A stretch of 48,766 nucleotides of DNA, taken from NCBI GenBank assembly GCA_964515395.1, contig CAZERC010000013.1, positions 1 through 48,766 of the forward strand, in the 5' to 3' direction. This document shows positions 33,983 through 43,392 of the stretch, piece after piece. This DNA is from UBA1876 sp964515395 (GTDB lineage Bacteria > Synergistota > Synergistia > Synergistales > Thermovirgaceae). Numbering within the stretch: position 1 is the first letter of the stretch; each line of letters opens with the position of its first letter. The position numbers were made by a program, and so were the translations under genes. The notes under the pieces were generated by a model that saw nothing but the letters and a program-made list of their open reading frames with translations, did no database searches and was not told where the DNA came from.

Positions 33983-34933
33983 ATGGGTACGATACTTGAA
34001 CTCGAAAATTTGTCGAAGTACTTCCCCCTTGACGGGCACAGGACAGTGAAAGCTGTCGATGCGGTGTCAATGAATGTCAACAGAGGCGACATTTTCGGTA
34101 TCGCCGGTGAATCCGGTTCGGGGAAGACGACCCTGGGGCGGGTCGTTCTGAAGCTTCTCGACGCAACGGAAGGCACCATTTCCTATGACGGACAGGATAT
34201 TACCGGTATTGACATGGAACATGAGAAGCGGCTGCGCCGGAAGCTTCAGATTGTCTTTCAGGATCCCTACGCATCTCTCCATCCGAGGAAGAAAATCAAG
34301 GATATCATCGGCCAGGGGCTGCGGACGCACGGTCTCGTTTCCAGCGGGCAGGAAATGGTGGAGAAGGTCGGGCAGTTCCTTTCCCTTGTGGGGATGAACG
34401 AGCAGCACCTCTACCGCTATCCGCATGAGCTCTCCGGCGGGCAGCGGCAGAGGGTGTCCATCGCCCGGGCGCTGATCCTTGATCCGGAACTGGTCGTCCT
34501 CGACGAGCCCACGTCTTCACTGGACGTTTCGGTTCAGGCTGAGGTGCTGAAACTGCTGAAACGTCTCCGGGACGAACTGAATCTCACCTATCTTTTCATC
34601 ACACACGATCTCTCCGTTGTCAGGCTTTTTACCGAGAAACTGGCCATACTCTATCTCGGAAGAATCATGGAGATAGGGAAAACGGAAACAATCTTCAAGC
34701 AGCCTCTTCATCCCTATACTGAAGCGCTCATATCGGTAACGCCCAAGCTCGATCCGGATAAAAGGGGGGGCAAAATCATTTTGAAGGGAGAAATCCCGAG
34801 CCCCATCGATCCTCCCAAAGGTTGTCCTTTCCACACACGCTGTTTCAAAAAAATCGGCTCCGTCTGCGAAACCGAGCGTCCGGAACTCAAGGATGTCGGC
34901 GACGGGCATTGTGTTGCCTGTCACCTTTACTAG
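33983..34933 (+). CDS. Peptide ABC transporter ATPase, DppF/OppF type (copy 2)
   Basis: 316 aa, identical to the protein at 27678-28628, with the same AAGGGG ribosome site. All ATPase motifs are intact, so this is a functional second copy and not a decayed one. Confidence 0.9.
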   Translation: MGTILELENLSKYFPLDGHRTVKAVDAVSMNVNRGDIFGIAGESGSGKTTLGRVVLKLLDATEGTISYDGQDITGIDMEHEKRLRRKLQIVFQDPYASLHPRKKIKDIIGQGLRTHGLVSSGQEMVEKVGQFLSLVGMNEQHLYRYPHELSGGQRQRVSIARALILDPELVVLDEPTSSLDVSVQAEVLKLLKRLRDELNLTYLFITHDLSVVRLFTEKLAILYLGRIMEIGKTETIFKQPLHPYTEALISVTPKLDPDKRGGKIILKGEIPSPIDPPKGCPFHTRCFKKIGSVCETERPELKDVGDGHCVACHLY

Positions 34934-35026
34934 CCCCCGGCAAATGCGGGGAAGGTCTCGGCGGATCTGTGCCAGGAGAGGAATCAGGTGAATCGTAATG
35001 CAGAAATAAAAGGGAGGTTGGTTAGG

Positions 35027-36583
35027 ATGAAACGTTGGAAGCGGTTATTGGTAACGGGGCTTTTCAGTGTGATGATGGTGGCAGCTCTTGCAGGTGTTGC
35101 CGCGGCGAAGCCGCTTGTGATCGGGATGAACACCGGCACCATCGTGACGCTCGATCCGGCCGCGTGCTACGAGGTCGAAGGGCACTGGCTGCTCAACAAC
35201 ATCTATGACAGCCTGGTGAAGTTCAAACCAGGTTCCGCCAGTGAGATCGAGCCTTGCCTGGCGACGGATTGGGAGGTTGACGGGAAGACCCTGAAGTTCA
35301 AGCTCCGCGAAGGGGTCAAGTTCTCCAACGGTCAACCGCTGCTGGCCGAAGACGTGGTCTACTCGCTGAAGCGGGTTGTTGCGATGGGTGCAACTCCCTC
35401 CTGGATCCTCACCCAGTTCGGCGTTGGCGAAGACGATATCAGTGCCGAAGGGAACACGATCAAGGTGAAGATGGATGCTCCCTACTCGCCGCAGCTGGTC
35501 ATGTCCTGCATGACCTACATTTCCGGAGTGGTGGACAAGTCCGCAACGCAGGAGCATGAGAAAGACGGTGACATGGGGTCGGCCTATCTTGACACCACAT
35601 CGGCCGGAAGCGGCCCCTATATGCTGGAGACCTGGGATAGGGAAGAGCGGATTGTTCTGAAGGCGAACCCCCACTACTGGGGCGAGAAACCCAAGATCGA
35701 CCGTATCATCCTCGTCGATATCCCCGAGTCCTCCAGCCAGCTGCTGCAGCTCAAACGCGGCGAGATCGACATCGCCTGGAACCTCGAGTATGACCAGATC
35801 CCCGATGTCGAATCGACCAAGGGCCTCCATACCACCACCACACCCATGTTCAAGCAGATCTACCTTGCCATGAACGCAAGCGTGGAGCCTCTGGACAACC
35901 TGAAGGTGCGCCAGGCCGTCAAGTCGGCCATCGACACCGAAGGCATGATCAAGGCCATTGGCGGTGGTGTTATGGAGCTGCATACCTTTATTCCCAAAGG
36001 CATGTTCGCACATTACGAAGGTGATCCATTTCCCTACGACCCGGAACGGGCCAGGGAGCTCCTTGCGGAAGCCGGCTATCCCGATGGAATCGATATCAAT
36101 CTGACTATCCCCGAATTCCTCGCCACCGCCGGAACTGTGGCCAAGGCAAACCTGGATGCCGTGGGGATCAAGACCAATCTCCAGACTATGGCCTACACGA
36201 CACTGCTTGGCAAGTACAGGGAGCAGGGCCTTGAAGTCGTCATCGCCCGCTGGGGTGCCGACTACGGCGACCCCGATGCCATGGCCAAGCCCTTTGCGCA
36301 CTGCAGAACTACCGGTGACGACGCAAAGATCAAGCAGCTTGCCTGGCGGAACGCCTATGCCAGCGAAGAGCTGACCGACATGGTCGAAAAGGCGCAGTTC
36401 ATCAAGGATAAGGCGGAACGTGAAGCTCTGTACGAGGATATCCAGAAGATGTGGCAGAAGGAGAGCGTCTTCGAGATTCTCTACCAGTTCTCGGGGCAGG
36501 TCGGTGTCCGGGACGCCGTGAAGAATTTCTCCCTCAATCCGCTGACAGAGACACACCTGGAGCTCGTGGGGCTCGAGCAGTAG
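35027..36583 (+). CDS. Peptide ABC transporter binding protein (copy 2)
   Basis: 518 aa, identical to 28722-30278 including the signal peptide. Same start choice: ATG 35027 after GGGAGG, not the GTG at 34988. Confidence 0.88.
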   Translation: MKRWKRLLVTGLFSVMMVAALAGVAAAKPLVIGMNTGTIVTLDPAACYEVEGHWLLNNIYDSLVKFKPGSASEIEPCLATDWEVDGKTLKFKLREGVKFSNGQPLLAEDVVYSLKRVVAMGATPSWILTQFGVGEDDISAEGNTIKVKMDAPYSPQLVMSCMTYISGVVDKSATQEHEKDGDMGSAYLDTTSAGSGPYMLETWDREERIVLKANPHYWGEKPKIDRIILVDIPESSSQLLQLKRGEIDIAWNLEYDQIPDVESTKGLHTTTTPMFKQIYLAMNASVEPLDNLKVRQAVKSAIDTEGMIKAIGGGVMELHTFIPKGMFAHYEGDPFPYDPERARELLAEAGYPDGIDINLTIPEFLATAGTVAKANLDAVGIKTNLQTMAYTTLLGKYREQGLEVVIARWGADYGDPDAMAKPFAHCRTTGDDAKIKQLAWRNAYASEELTDMVEKAQFIKDKAEREALYEDIQKMWQKESVFEILYQFSGQVGVRDAVKNFSLNPLTETHLELVGLEQ

Positions 36584-36608
36584 GACGCAACTTGCCGATA
36601 TCCGTACC

Positions 36609-36635
36609 CCCGGGGCGGTGGAACACCGCCCCGGG
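36609..36635 (+). other. Hairpin after binding protein gene (copy 2)
   Basis: Identical to the hairpin at 30304-30330: a 12-bp stem with a GAA loop. Confidence 0.65.
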
Positions 36636-36720
36636 CTTTGCCTTGTCCCTTCATGTCAGAGTGGGCCGTTGACCCGGAGAATGCCGTGGAGGAAATCTTG
36701 TCAGCTGCGAGGAATGACGA

Positions 36721-37731
36721 ATGAGTTTTGGCCATTATGTATTGAAACGACTGGCTCTGTTTTTTGTGGTGATTTTCGGTGTCGTTACCGTCACCTTCAT
36801 CATCTCGCATATAGTTCCTGCGGACCCGGTAGGGGCCATTCTCGGTGAGAACGCCCCCCAGGAGCTGGTGGAAAAGACAGAACGACAGCTCGGGCTCCAT
36901 CTTCCGTTGCACCAGCAGTATCTCCGGACCCTGAAAGGGGTGGCGACGCTTGACCTCGGCATCGCATTGCGGACGAACAATCCAGTCATAACGGACCTGA
37001 AGAAATATTTTCCTGCAACCCTGGAACTTGTCATTTTTGCAATGATCATCGCCATCATCCTCGGGATCACGCTGGGGATCATCGCGGCGGTCAAGAGGAA
37101 CCAGTGGCCCGACACATTGAGCCGGATCTTCTCACTTGTTGGTATCTCCATGCCGGCGTTCTGGTTAGGCCTTTTGATCATACTGGTTTTTTTCTACCAT
37201 CTCCAGCTGCTTCCGGCGGGAGGAAGGCTGGACATTACATTGTCCCCCCCGCCTACAGTCACCGGCATGTATACCATTGACAGTCTGCTGGCCGGTCAGA
37301 TCGGGAAGTTCTGGAATGCCCTCTATCATCTTCTGGGGCCGGCGCTGGTGTTGGGATGGATACAAACCGCATATATCGGCCGAACCACACGCTCCTCCAT
37401 GCTGGAGATCCTCAACGAGGAGTATGTCCGTACGGCACGCGTGAAGGGGTTGCCAGAGCGGACGGTGATCCTCCGCCATGCCTTCAAGAACGCCGCGATT
37501 ACGGTGATTACAATGATCGGTATCTCTGTGGGGTACATGCTGGAAGGCTCGGTACTGACGGAGACGGTCTTTGGTTATCCGGGCCTGGGCCGTTACTCGG
37601 TGAACGCCTTCCTTGCCCTGGACCTCAACGCCGTTATCGGCTCTGTGACTCTGATCGCCGTCTGTTTCGCCACCAGCAACCTCATTGTTGACCTGTTGTA
37701 CGGTTTCCTGGATCCGAGGGTGAGATATTAG
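36721..37731 (+). CDS. Peptide ABC transporter permease, DppB type (copy 2)
   Basis: 336 aa, identical to 30416-31426. Membrane segments and EAA loop are intact. Confidence 0.9.
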   Translation: MSFGHYVLKRLALFFVVIFGVVTVTFIISHIVPADPVGAILGENAPQELVEKTERQLGLHLPLHQQYLRTLKGVATLDLGIALRTNNPVITDLKKYFPATLELVIFAMIIAIILGITLGIIAAVKRNQWPDTLSRIFSLVGISMPAFWLGLLIILVFFYHLQLLPAGGRLDITLSPPPTVTGMYTIDSLLAGQIGKFWNALYHLLGPALVLGWIQTAYIGRTTRSSMLEILNEEYVRTARVKGLPERTVILRHAFKNAAITVITMIGISVGYMLEGSVLTETVFGYPGLGRYSVNAFLALDLNAVIGSVTLIAVCFATSNLIVDLLYGFLDPRVRY

Positions 37732-37740
37732 GGGATGCCC

Positions 37741-38640
37741 ATGAGTACACGACGAGAACGACTCGAGACCTGGAAGGAACGCCATGCCTCTGAAATCTCC
37801 CAGATCCGGGAGGTGCTCTTCGCCGTCAAGAAGAGCAAATTGGCCATTGCGGGGCTCGCCATCATTTTGGGCCTGGTGGTGGTGGCTGTAATTGTCCCCC
37901 TGATAGCTCCCTATGACCCTGTGGAGATGAACCTGGGCAACCGGCTGCAGGCCCCGTCGAAAGCACACTGGATGGGAACCGATGAACTGGGGCGGGATAT
38001 CCTCACCCGGGTGCTCTACGGGACGCGCCTGGCGCTGAAGATCATAATCATCGTTCTGCTCATCGACCTCCCTCTGGGGGTGTTTCTGGGCATTATCGCG
38101 GGTTACTTCGGCGGCTGGCTTGATGAAGTGATCATGCGTTTGGCTGATATCTTCATGGCTTTTCCCCGTCTTGTGCTTGCCATGGCCATCGGTGCCGCCC
38201 TCGGTCCCAGTCTGATCAACACGATGATCGCTATCGCCGTCACCATGTGGCCCGCCTACGCACGTCTCGCCCGCGGTGAGACACTGAGTATCAAGGAAAG
38301 AACCTTTATCGAGGCCGAGAGGTCGGTGGGGACACCACGATGGAAGATTCTTTTCTCCCACATTCTTCCTCTCTGCTCGTCGACGACTATCGTCAGGGCT
38401 ACGCTGGACATGGGGAATGTTATCCGTATCGCCGCCGGCATGAGCTTTATCGGGCTGGGGGCGCAGGCACCGACGCCGGAGTGGGGGCTTATGGTGAGCA
38501 CAGGTCGGGATTTCCTGGTGAACCAGTGGTGGGTTCCCACATTTCCGGGCCTGGCGATTTTTGTGACTGTCTTCGGTTTCAACCTTCTGGGGGACGGAAT
38601 CCGCGACATCTCTGACCCGCATCTGAGAAGGGGAGACTAA
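37741..38640 (+). CDS. Peptide ABC transporter permease, DppC type (copy 2)
   Basis: 299 aa, identical to 31436-32335. It has the same one-base stop/start overlap with the following ATPase. Confidence 0.9.
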   Translation: MSTRRERLETWKERHASEISQIREVLFAVKKSKLAIAGLAIILGLVVVAVIVPLIAPYDPVEMNLGNRLQAPSKAHWMGTDELGRDILTRVLYGTRLALKIIIIVLLIDLPLGVFLGIIAGYFGGWLDEVIMRLADIFMAFPRLVLAMAIGAALGPSLINTMIAIAVTMWPAYARLARGETLSIKERTFIEAERSVGTPRWKILFSHILPLCSSTTIVRATLDMGNVIRIAAGMSFIGLGAQAPTPEWGLMVSTGRDFLVNQWWVPTFPGLAIFVTVFGFNLLGDGIRDISDPHLRRGD

Positions 38641-39620
38641 TGGCCGAGACATTAATAGACATTCAGGACCTTTACGTTAACTTCTATACCTACAGAGGCA
38701 TCGTGCGTGCTATTAACGGAGTCAACCTTCAGATCAACGAAGGGGAGTTCTTCGGCCTTGTCGGAGAGACGGGCTGCGGTAAAAGCGTGACCGCCTCGGC
38801 GATCCTCGACCTTGTCCGAAACCCCGGGCGTATCGAAAGCGGCAGGATCTTCTTCAAGGGCGAGGATCTGCTCTCAATGGACAAGAACAGATTGCGCGAT
38901 ACGATCAGAGGAAGAGAAATCACCATGATCATGCAGCACCCTGTTGCCGCATTGAACCCGGTCATGCGCATTCAGGAACAGATAGCCGAAGTGCTGGCGG
39001 CGCACGGCATGAGCAAGCGGGAGGCCAAAAAGGCGGTTATAGACCGACTGGCGGAGGTCAACATCCCCGAACCGGAAAAGGTGGCCCGGTACTACCCGCA
39101 CCAGCTTTCGGGAGGAATGGCGCAGCGCGTAATGATTGCGATGATGCTTTCCTCGGAGCCGTCGCTGCTGATCGCCGACGAACCGACGACGGCGCTGGAT
39201 GTTTCAGTCCAGGCCCAGGTTCTGATCCTGCTGCGGGAGCTTGTCAAAAAGAAACGTTCCAGCGTTCTGCTGATCACCCATGACATGTCGGTTGTAGCAG
39301 AGGTCTGTGACCGTGTGGGGGTCATGTACGCGGGGGATATCGCCGAAACCGGCGATGTACGGGACGTGATTTTCAACCCCAGGCACCCCTACACCCAGGG
39401 ACTGATGCAGGCCATACCGTCGGAAGAACGCACCGAACTGCAAGGGATTCCCGGAACGGTTCCGGACCTGGTAACACCACCTCCTGCTTGCCGCTTCCAT
39501 CCCCGCTGTTCTCATGTCATGGAGCGCTGCAAGCGGGAAAAACCGGCGGCCCGCACGGTTGGCGAGGGACATACCGTAGCATGTCACCTCTATGAGGCCA
39601 TCTCGTGCAAGGCAAAATGA
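38640..39620 (+). CDS. Peptide ABC transporter ATPase, DppD/OppD type (copy 2)
   Basis: 326 aa, identical to 32335-33315. It ends 20 bp before R3, the original junction with the hydrolase gene. Confidence 0.9.
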   Translation: MAETLIDIQDLYVNFYTYRGIVRAINGVNLQINEGEFFGLVGETGCGKSVTASAILDLVRNPGRIESGRIFFKGEDLLSMDKNRLRDTIRGREITMIMQHPVAALNPVMRIQEQIAEVLAAHGMSKREAKKAVIDRLAEVNIPEPEKVARYYPHQLSGGMAQRVMIAMMLSSEPSLLIADEPTTALDVSVQAQVLILLRELVKKKRSSVLLITHDMSVVAEVCDRVGVMYAGDIAETGDVRDVIFNPRHPYTQGLMQAIPSEERTELQGIPGTVPDLVTPPPACRFHPRCSHVMERCKREKPAARTVGEGHTVACHLYEAISCKAK

Positions 39621-39640
39621 GAACAGATGCGCCCGGGCCA

Positions 39641-39711
39641 GGGACTGCGACGGGCGCCCCACCGGTGAAACCCTGGAGTTTCCCGGTCTCGGGTGGACCC
39701 TGAAGCCGTAG
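39641..39711 (+). pseudogene. AOR 3' fragment (R3)
   Basis: Carries the last ~23 codons of the aldehyde oxidoreductase gene with the C4 run intact, Pro for Leu (TTTCCC) and a final Pro for Ala. It lacks any start and the rest of the gene. Confidence 0.82.
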
Positions 39712-39724
39712 CGGAAACGGCAAA

Positions 39725-39756
39725 CAACGGGCCGGATACAGCAATCCGGCCCGTTG
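39725..39756. terminator. Variant terminator stem in R3
   Basis: CAACGGGCCGGAT (39725-39737) pairs with ATCCGGCCCGTTG (39744-39756): 13 bp around ACAGCA. Compared with R1, an A-T pair has become C-G on both arms and one more pair is added. The A/T runs are lost, so termination strength is uncertain. Confidence 0.6.
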
Positions 39757-39759
39757 TCC

Positions 39760-40515
39760 TTACCCGGCGACCCGTGTCAGAAAGTCCGTCACGAGGTCCA
39801 GGTATTCCGCCTGATTTGCGAAGTAGATGCTGTTATGATCCCCCTGGCGGAAGACCTTGAGTTCTGCCCGGTCTCCGGCCCATCGGGCAAGCCGTTCGCC
39901 ATGGCTCACGTCGACGAGACCGTCATGGAGGCTGTGCAATACCAGCGTGGGGCCGTTCCATCGGCGGAGTTTTGTTTCGTGATCGAAGAAGCGTTTGACC
40001 TCAGAGAGCAAACCGGCCTGGTCCGTCCCGAGTTCGCGGGGCGTGACCCGAAGAAGGATCCGTTCGGCCACGTCGGCGATGCCGCTTTCCAGGACAAGGC
40101 CTGCAATTTTCGGGATCGTTGCAGCTCCGTGGATCGCGTAGATCGATCCCAGGGACCGTCCGAAAAGGACGATTTTCGACGTGGGCTCCCCGCATGCCTC
40201 GACGACGGACTTGACGTCGTCCAGCATGGAGGCAAGGGCGGGAAAGCCCCCGGATCCGCCGTAGCCGCGGTATTCGGCCAGAAGACAGTTGAATCCGCGC
40301 CGATGGAGCTCTTCGGCCAGTTCTCCTTCCCAGTCGGCTGCAATCTCACCGTTGCCATGAAAATGTACGACCGTCGCCGCCCCTGGATGCTCATGCCTGT
40401 AGGAGCAGAGCACGTTTCCCGCTTCGGTGGCGACCGTAAAAGGGTGAGCTGCCCGTCCGATGCGGGGAAAGAAATAACGGTTCCCCAGGAGGGGATCGTC
40501 CAAAATGGATTTCAT
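39760..40515 (-). CDS. Alpha/beta hydrolase
   Basis: 251-aa cytoplasmic alpha/beta hydrolase. The nucleophile S121 is in GRSLGS, the acid is probably D198 (HSLHDGLVD), and H227 is in GDHNSIYF. HFHGNGE (51-57) is the oxyanion loop. It resembles BAAT/DUF-type serine peptidase or esterase relatives; the substrate is not predictable. ATG 40515 follows AAGGACGG. The last 15 codons lie in R3 and are duplicated at R1 and R2, showing that the transporter module inserted at this gene's 3' end while leaving it intact. Confidence 0.85.
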   Translation of the reverse strand: MKSILDDPLLGNRYFFPRIGRAAHPFTVATEAGNVLCSYRHEHPGAATVVHFHGNGEIAADWEGELAEELHRRGFNCLLAEYRGYGGSGGFPALASMLDDVKSVVEACGEPTSKIVLFGRSLGSIYAIHGAATIPKIAGLVLESGIADVAERILLRVTPRELGTDQAGLLSEVKRFFDHETKLRRWNGPTLVLHSLHDGLVDVSHGERLARWAGDRAELKVFRQGDHNSIYFANQAEYLDLVTDFLTRVAG

Positions 40516-40593
40516 GGAATCACCGTCCTTTTTCCCGGAGAGTCCGGGAGGGCTCCCTGTACTGTATCATGAAGAAAAGGAGGCAAAGGGATC

Positions 40594-41427
40594 ATGCGCT
40601 TTCCACACAAGGTACCGGTCGGAATCGGGGTGCTTTTCGCGGTGGTATGGATCGGGATCCTCATGTCTTCCTGCAGCCTGGCCTCGGAAGGGGTCCCCTC
40701 GCTTGCGGAAATCATCGAGAGATACGGGGATCGGGAACCGGAACTTTGGGGAGAGGACATACCAGGGATGGTGCGGACCTTCGAACCGGAGGGGAAACAG
40801 GTGGCCCTGACCCTTGACGCCTGTGGAGGACCGCACGGATCCGGTTATGACGAAAAGATCATCGAAATGCTGCGGGAATACGGTGTTCGGGCCACCCTTT
40901 TCTTGAACGCCCGCTGGATCGAGGCCAACCCGGAGATTGCAGCCGATCTTGCCTCGGATCCGCTTTTTGTGATAGCCAACCACGGCTGGCAGCACAAGCC
41001 CTGTTCTGTGACGGGCCGTTTCGCCTGGGGGATCGAGGGAACCAAAAGCCTTGCGGAAGCCTGTAGGGAGATCGAAAGGGGAGCCGGGGCCGTCCGGAAA
41101 CTGACGGGAAAGCGCCCGAGGTTCTACCGGTCGGGGACGAATTTCTATGATGAGGTCGCCGTCGCCGTTGCGCAGGATTTGGGCATGATGGTCACGGGAT
41201 GGAGCGTCCTCGGAGACGAGGGAGCCACATTGTCACCGGAAAAGGTGGCTGAACGGGTTTTGGGAGCAAAACCGGGGCGGATCATCCTTTGCCACATGAA
41301 CCAGCCCGGAAGCGGTACCGCCGAAGGCCTGACGGAAGCCGTGCCCCGTCTTTTGGATAAAGGGTACCGGTTCGTTACCCTTGACGATGTTTTTTGGGGA
41401 AAAGCCGAAGAAAGGCCTTCGTTCTGA
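40594..41427 (+). CDS. Polysaccharide deacetylase-like protein (NodB domain), exported
   Basis: 277 aa. An N-terminal hydrophobic segment ends in LMSSC, a possible lipobox, so it may be a lipoprotein or membrane-anchored. The catalytic-core start QVALTLDACGG carries the Asp, and NHGWQHKP is the metal-binding His motif. RPRFYRSGTNFYDE and RIILCHMNQPGSGTAEGL are later motifs of the NodB fold. It is likely to act on cell-wall or surface glycans. AGGAGG precedes ATG 40594. It diverges from the hydrolase, with 78 bp between. Confidence 0.82.
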   Translation: MRFPHKVPVGIGVLFAVVWIGILMSSCSLASEGVPSLAEIIERYGDREPELWGEDIPGMVRTFEPEGKQVALTLDACGGPHGSGYDEKIIEMLREYGVRATLFLNARWIEANPEIAADLASDPLFVIANHGWQHKPCSVTGRFAWGIEGTKSLAEACREIERGAGAVRKLTGKRPRFYRSGTNFYDEVAVAVAQDLGMMVTGWSVLGDEGATLSPEKVAERVLGAKPGRIILCHMNQPGSGTAEGLTEAVPRLLDKGYRFVTLDDVFWGKAEERPSF

Positions 41428-41503
41428 AGTGCTGTCGTGGTAGGATGACAGAACAGAAAGACCAGTGGGGTCCCCGGCGGACCCAGAGAGGAGGAAGAAT
41501 CAC

Positions 41504-41980
41504 ATGAAGAAGGCTCTTGTCGCCCTGGACGGCAGTCCGCTGAGCCATGACCTGGTGAGGTTCGCCTTCACCCACGTGCGGAAGGAGAAGCTGGACAGGG
41601 TCGAATTTCTGCATGTCTACGAGGAGCACCCGTTGACGGCCTTTCCGGGCATGCCCGTTCCCATGGAGTATGACGAAACCTATCGCAAGGATCTTGAAAA
41701 GGAGTTCAGGTCGCTGATCGAGACGGCGGCTGCCGAGACCCAGAGCAACATCCCCTACGATTTCACCATGCTCCTGGGCGTCGCCTACAGCGAGATCGTC
41801 CGCCGCGCGGAACGAGACGAGGATATCAAGGTCATTCTCATCGGCCACAGGGGCATGCGGGATCTGGAGCGCTTTTTCATCGGCAGCGTGGCCGCCAAGG
41901 TCGTCGCCCATGCCCCCTGCACGGTCATCGTCTTCAGGCCGCGCGAAAGCAATGAGAAGAAACAGGAGGAAAACGCCTGA
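41504..41980 (+). CDS. Universal stress protein, UspA family
   Basis: 158-aa cytoplasmic protein. It starts KKALVALDGSPLSHDLVRFA. The nucleotide-binding signature is GHRG, nine residues, then GS (IGHRGMRDLERFFIGSVAAK), ending in APCTVIVF, so it is probably the ATP-binding type. GAGGAGG precedes ATG 41504; the longer frame from 41465 has no such site. Confidence 0.9.
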   Translation: MKKALVALDGSPLSHDLVRFAFTHVRKEKLDRVEFLHVYEEHPLTAFPGMPVPMEYDETYRKDLEKEFRSLIETAAAETQSNIPYDFTMLLGVAYSEIVRRAERDEDIKVILIGHRGMRDLERFFIGSVAAKVVAHAPCTVIVFRPRESNEKKQEENA

Positions 41981-41996
41981 CGGCGCTTTCCTCCTG
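41963..41996. terminator. Hairpin across the uspA stop
   Basis: CAGGAGGAAAACGCC (41963-41977) pairs with GGCGCTTTCCTCCTG (41982-41996), 14 of 15 pairs, around TGAC. It spans the uspA stop and lies 4 bp from the end of the convergent FrhB-like gene. There is no T-tract, so it may act as a convergent barrier or RNA-protecting stem. Confidence 0.5.
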
Positions 41997-41999
41997 CAA

Positions 42000-43355
42000 T
42001 CAGCCCGGAATTGTGGTCAGGGGGTCTTTCCCCCGAGCCCTGAGGTCCTCCTCCCGCTTTCGGAGGAGGACCATTTTCTTCTTGAATGTCTCCAGGTCCT
42101 GAAAATCCTCCAGGCGAGATGATGCCGCAAGGGTGCGGACCTCATCGCAAAGGTTGAAAAATTCCTTGTACTTTTCGGCAAGATCCCTGTCCGGTTTTAC
42201 GCGACGCGGCGGGGGAACCCTTCCGGCTTCCTCCATGCGCGCCAGCCGTCCCGCGAGGAGGATCCGTTTCATCAGGATAGTATCGAACTGTGCGCCGACG
42301 ACATCCTCAGGGGGGATGATGTCCAGGCGGCATTCCCCCAATGCCGTTCCCTCGTCGACGATTTTCTCCGCCAGGGGATGTCGTGAAATCATCAGGGAGT
42401 TGCCCAGGCGGCTGTGCTTGTACTCAGGCAGCCAGGCGTCCATGAAGACCACGTCGGCCGTTTCGCCGAAGACGTCGTCACAGATGAGGCACCCTCCCTG
42501 GATACAGCCGCCATGGCCCCACAAAAACTGCGGGAGCCCCTTGGCTGGCACCGTTTCCCCCTCGCTGCCGTTTTTGGCGACGGCGGCATGGCGGTAGTTA
42601 TCGCTGTCATCCTCTTCGGGTGGTCGCCTGAAGTCCATCCGGAGCAGATCCTTCGGCAGCACCCCCGATTCGAGACTGGCATACTCCTGGTAGCGGTGGG
42701 TCGGAATCATGCCGCATGTGATGGAAGCCAGAAAGGCGAGCCTTTCGCCAAGGGCCGGCAAAAGGGACGCCGCTTTCCTGAGCCCGTAGGCCAGGCAGGG
42801 AAGTGCGATTACGGCATACCGCCGGGTTTCTTTTTCCTGCAGGATTGCCTTGAGGGCTTCCGTGATCGGTACGGGGTGGTAGACCGACCCTGTGAAGTCG
42901 ATGACTTTCTCGGGGTTTATGACCTTTCGGAAGGTCCAGAACCCGGGACGTTTGTCGTCAGGGCCCGCCAGCAGCACGGCGTCCACATCGCCGCGCTCGA
43001 GAAGGCGCGTCAAAAACCAGGAGGCCACACCCCCCGATGCACCCTTTGTTCGGAATTCGCCCCGTACAATGTGCCCCTTCCTGCATGAGAGGGAATGTCT
43101 CAGGACTGGAGTCTGGTCCATTTCCCTGGATTTCCCGTAGTGCGAGTTTGCCGCGTCATCGATCGACGGGCCCCGCCCCGAAAAGGGACACACCTCGAGA
43201 CAGAGGCCGCAATCGGTGCAGCCGTCGCTTTCGGCGGGGCGGAGCTCTCCGCTCTCGTCGAAAAACATGGAAAGCACCGTTTCAGGACAGACCGCGGCGC
43301 AGAGGCCGCATCCGGAACAAAAACCCTTTTCAGCCACCTGGTCCACGACATTCAT
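42000..43355 (-). CDS. F420 hydrogenase beta subunit-like iron-sulfur protein
   Basis: 451 aa. Two [4Fe-4S] ferredoxin motifs at the N-terminus (C13, C16, C19, C23 in CSGCGLCAAVC; C46, C49, C52, C56 in CTDCGLCLEVC) are followed by FrhB-type N- and C-terminal domains (KGASGGVASWFL, CGMIPTHRY, GCLICDD). This family moves electrons between ferredoxin and flavin-linked partners. ATG 43355 follows AAAGGAGAG. It sits downstream of the hydro-lyase/transporter cluster on the same strand. The redox partner is unknown. Confidence 0.85.
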   Translation of the reverse strand: MNVVDQVAEKGFCSGCGLCAAVCPETVLSMFFDESGELRPAESDGCTDCGLCLEVCPFSGRGPSIDDAANSHYGKSREMDQTPVLRHSLSCRKGHIVRGEFRTKGASGGVASWFLTRLLERGDVDAVLLAGPDDKRPGFWTFRKVINPEKVIDFTGSVYHPVPITEALKAILQEKETRRYAVIALPCLAYGLRKAASLLPALGERLAFLASITCGMIPTHRYQEYASLESGVLPKDLLRMDFRRPPEEDDSDNYRHAAVAKNGSEGETVPAKGLPQFLWGHGGCIQGGCLICDDVFGETADVVFMDAWLPEYKHSRLGNSLMISRHPLAEKIVDEGTALGECRLDIIPPEDVVGAQFDTILMKRILLAGRLARMEEAGRVPPPRRVKPDRDLAEKYKEFFNLCDEVRTLAASSRLEDFQDLETFKKKMVLLRKREEDLRARGKDPLTTIPG

Positions 43356-43392
43356 GAGTATCTCTCCTTTTCGGTTATTCTGCAGGAGCACG

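Larger units (their letters stand above)
33336..39640 (+). repeat. Tandem duplication, copy 2 (6.3 kb)
   Basis: Second unit of the duplication, beginning with R2. Its five proteins are identical to copy 1. Near-zero divergence between copies implies a recent event, ongoing gene conversion, or an assembly duplication. Confidence 0.93.
39641..39808. repeat. Direct repeat R3 (168 bp)
   Basis: An AOR 3' relic (39641-39711, plus, open in frame, ending LKP instead of LKA), then a terminator stem and the true 3' end of the intact hydrolase gene. It marks the right side of the inserted module. Confidence 0.9.
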
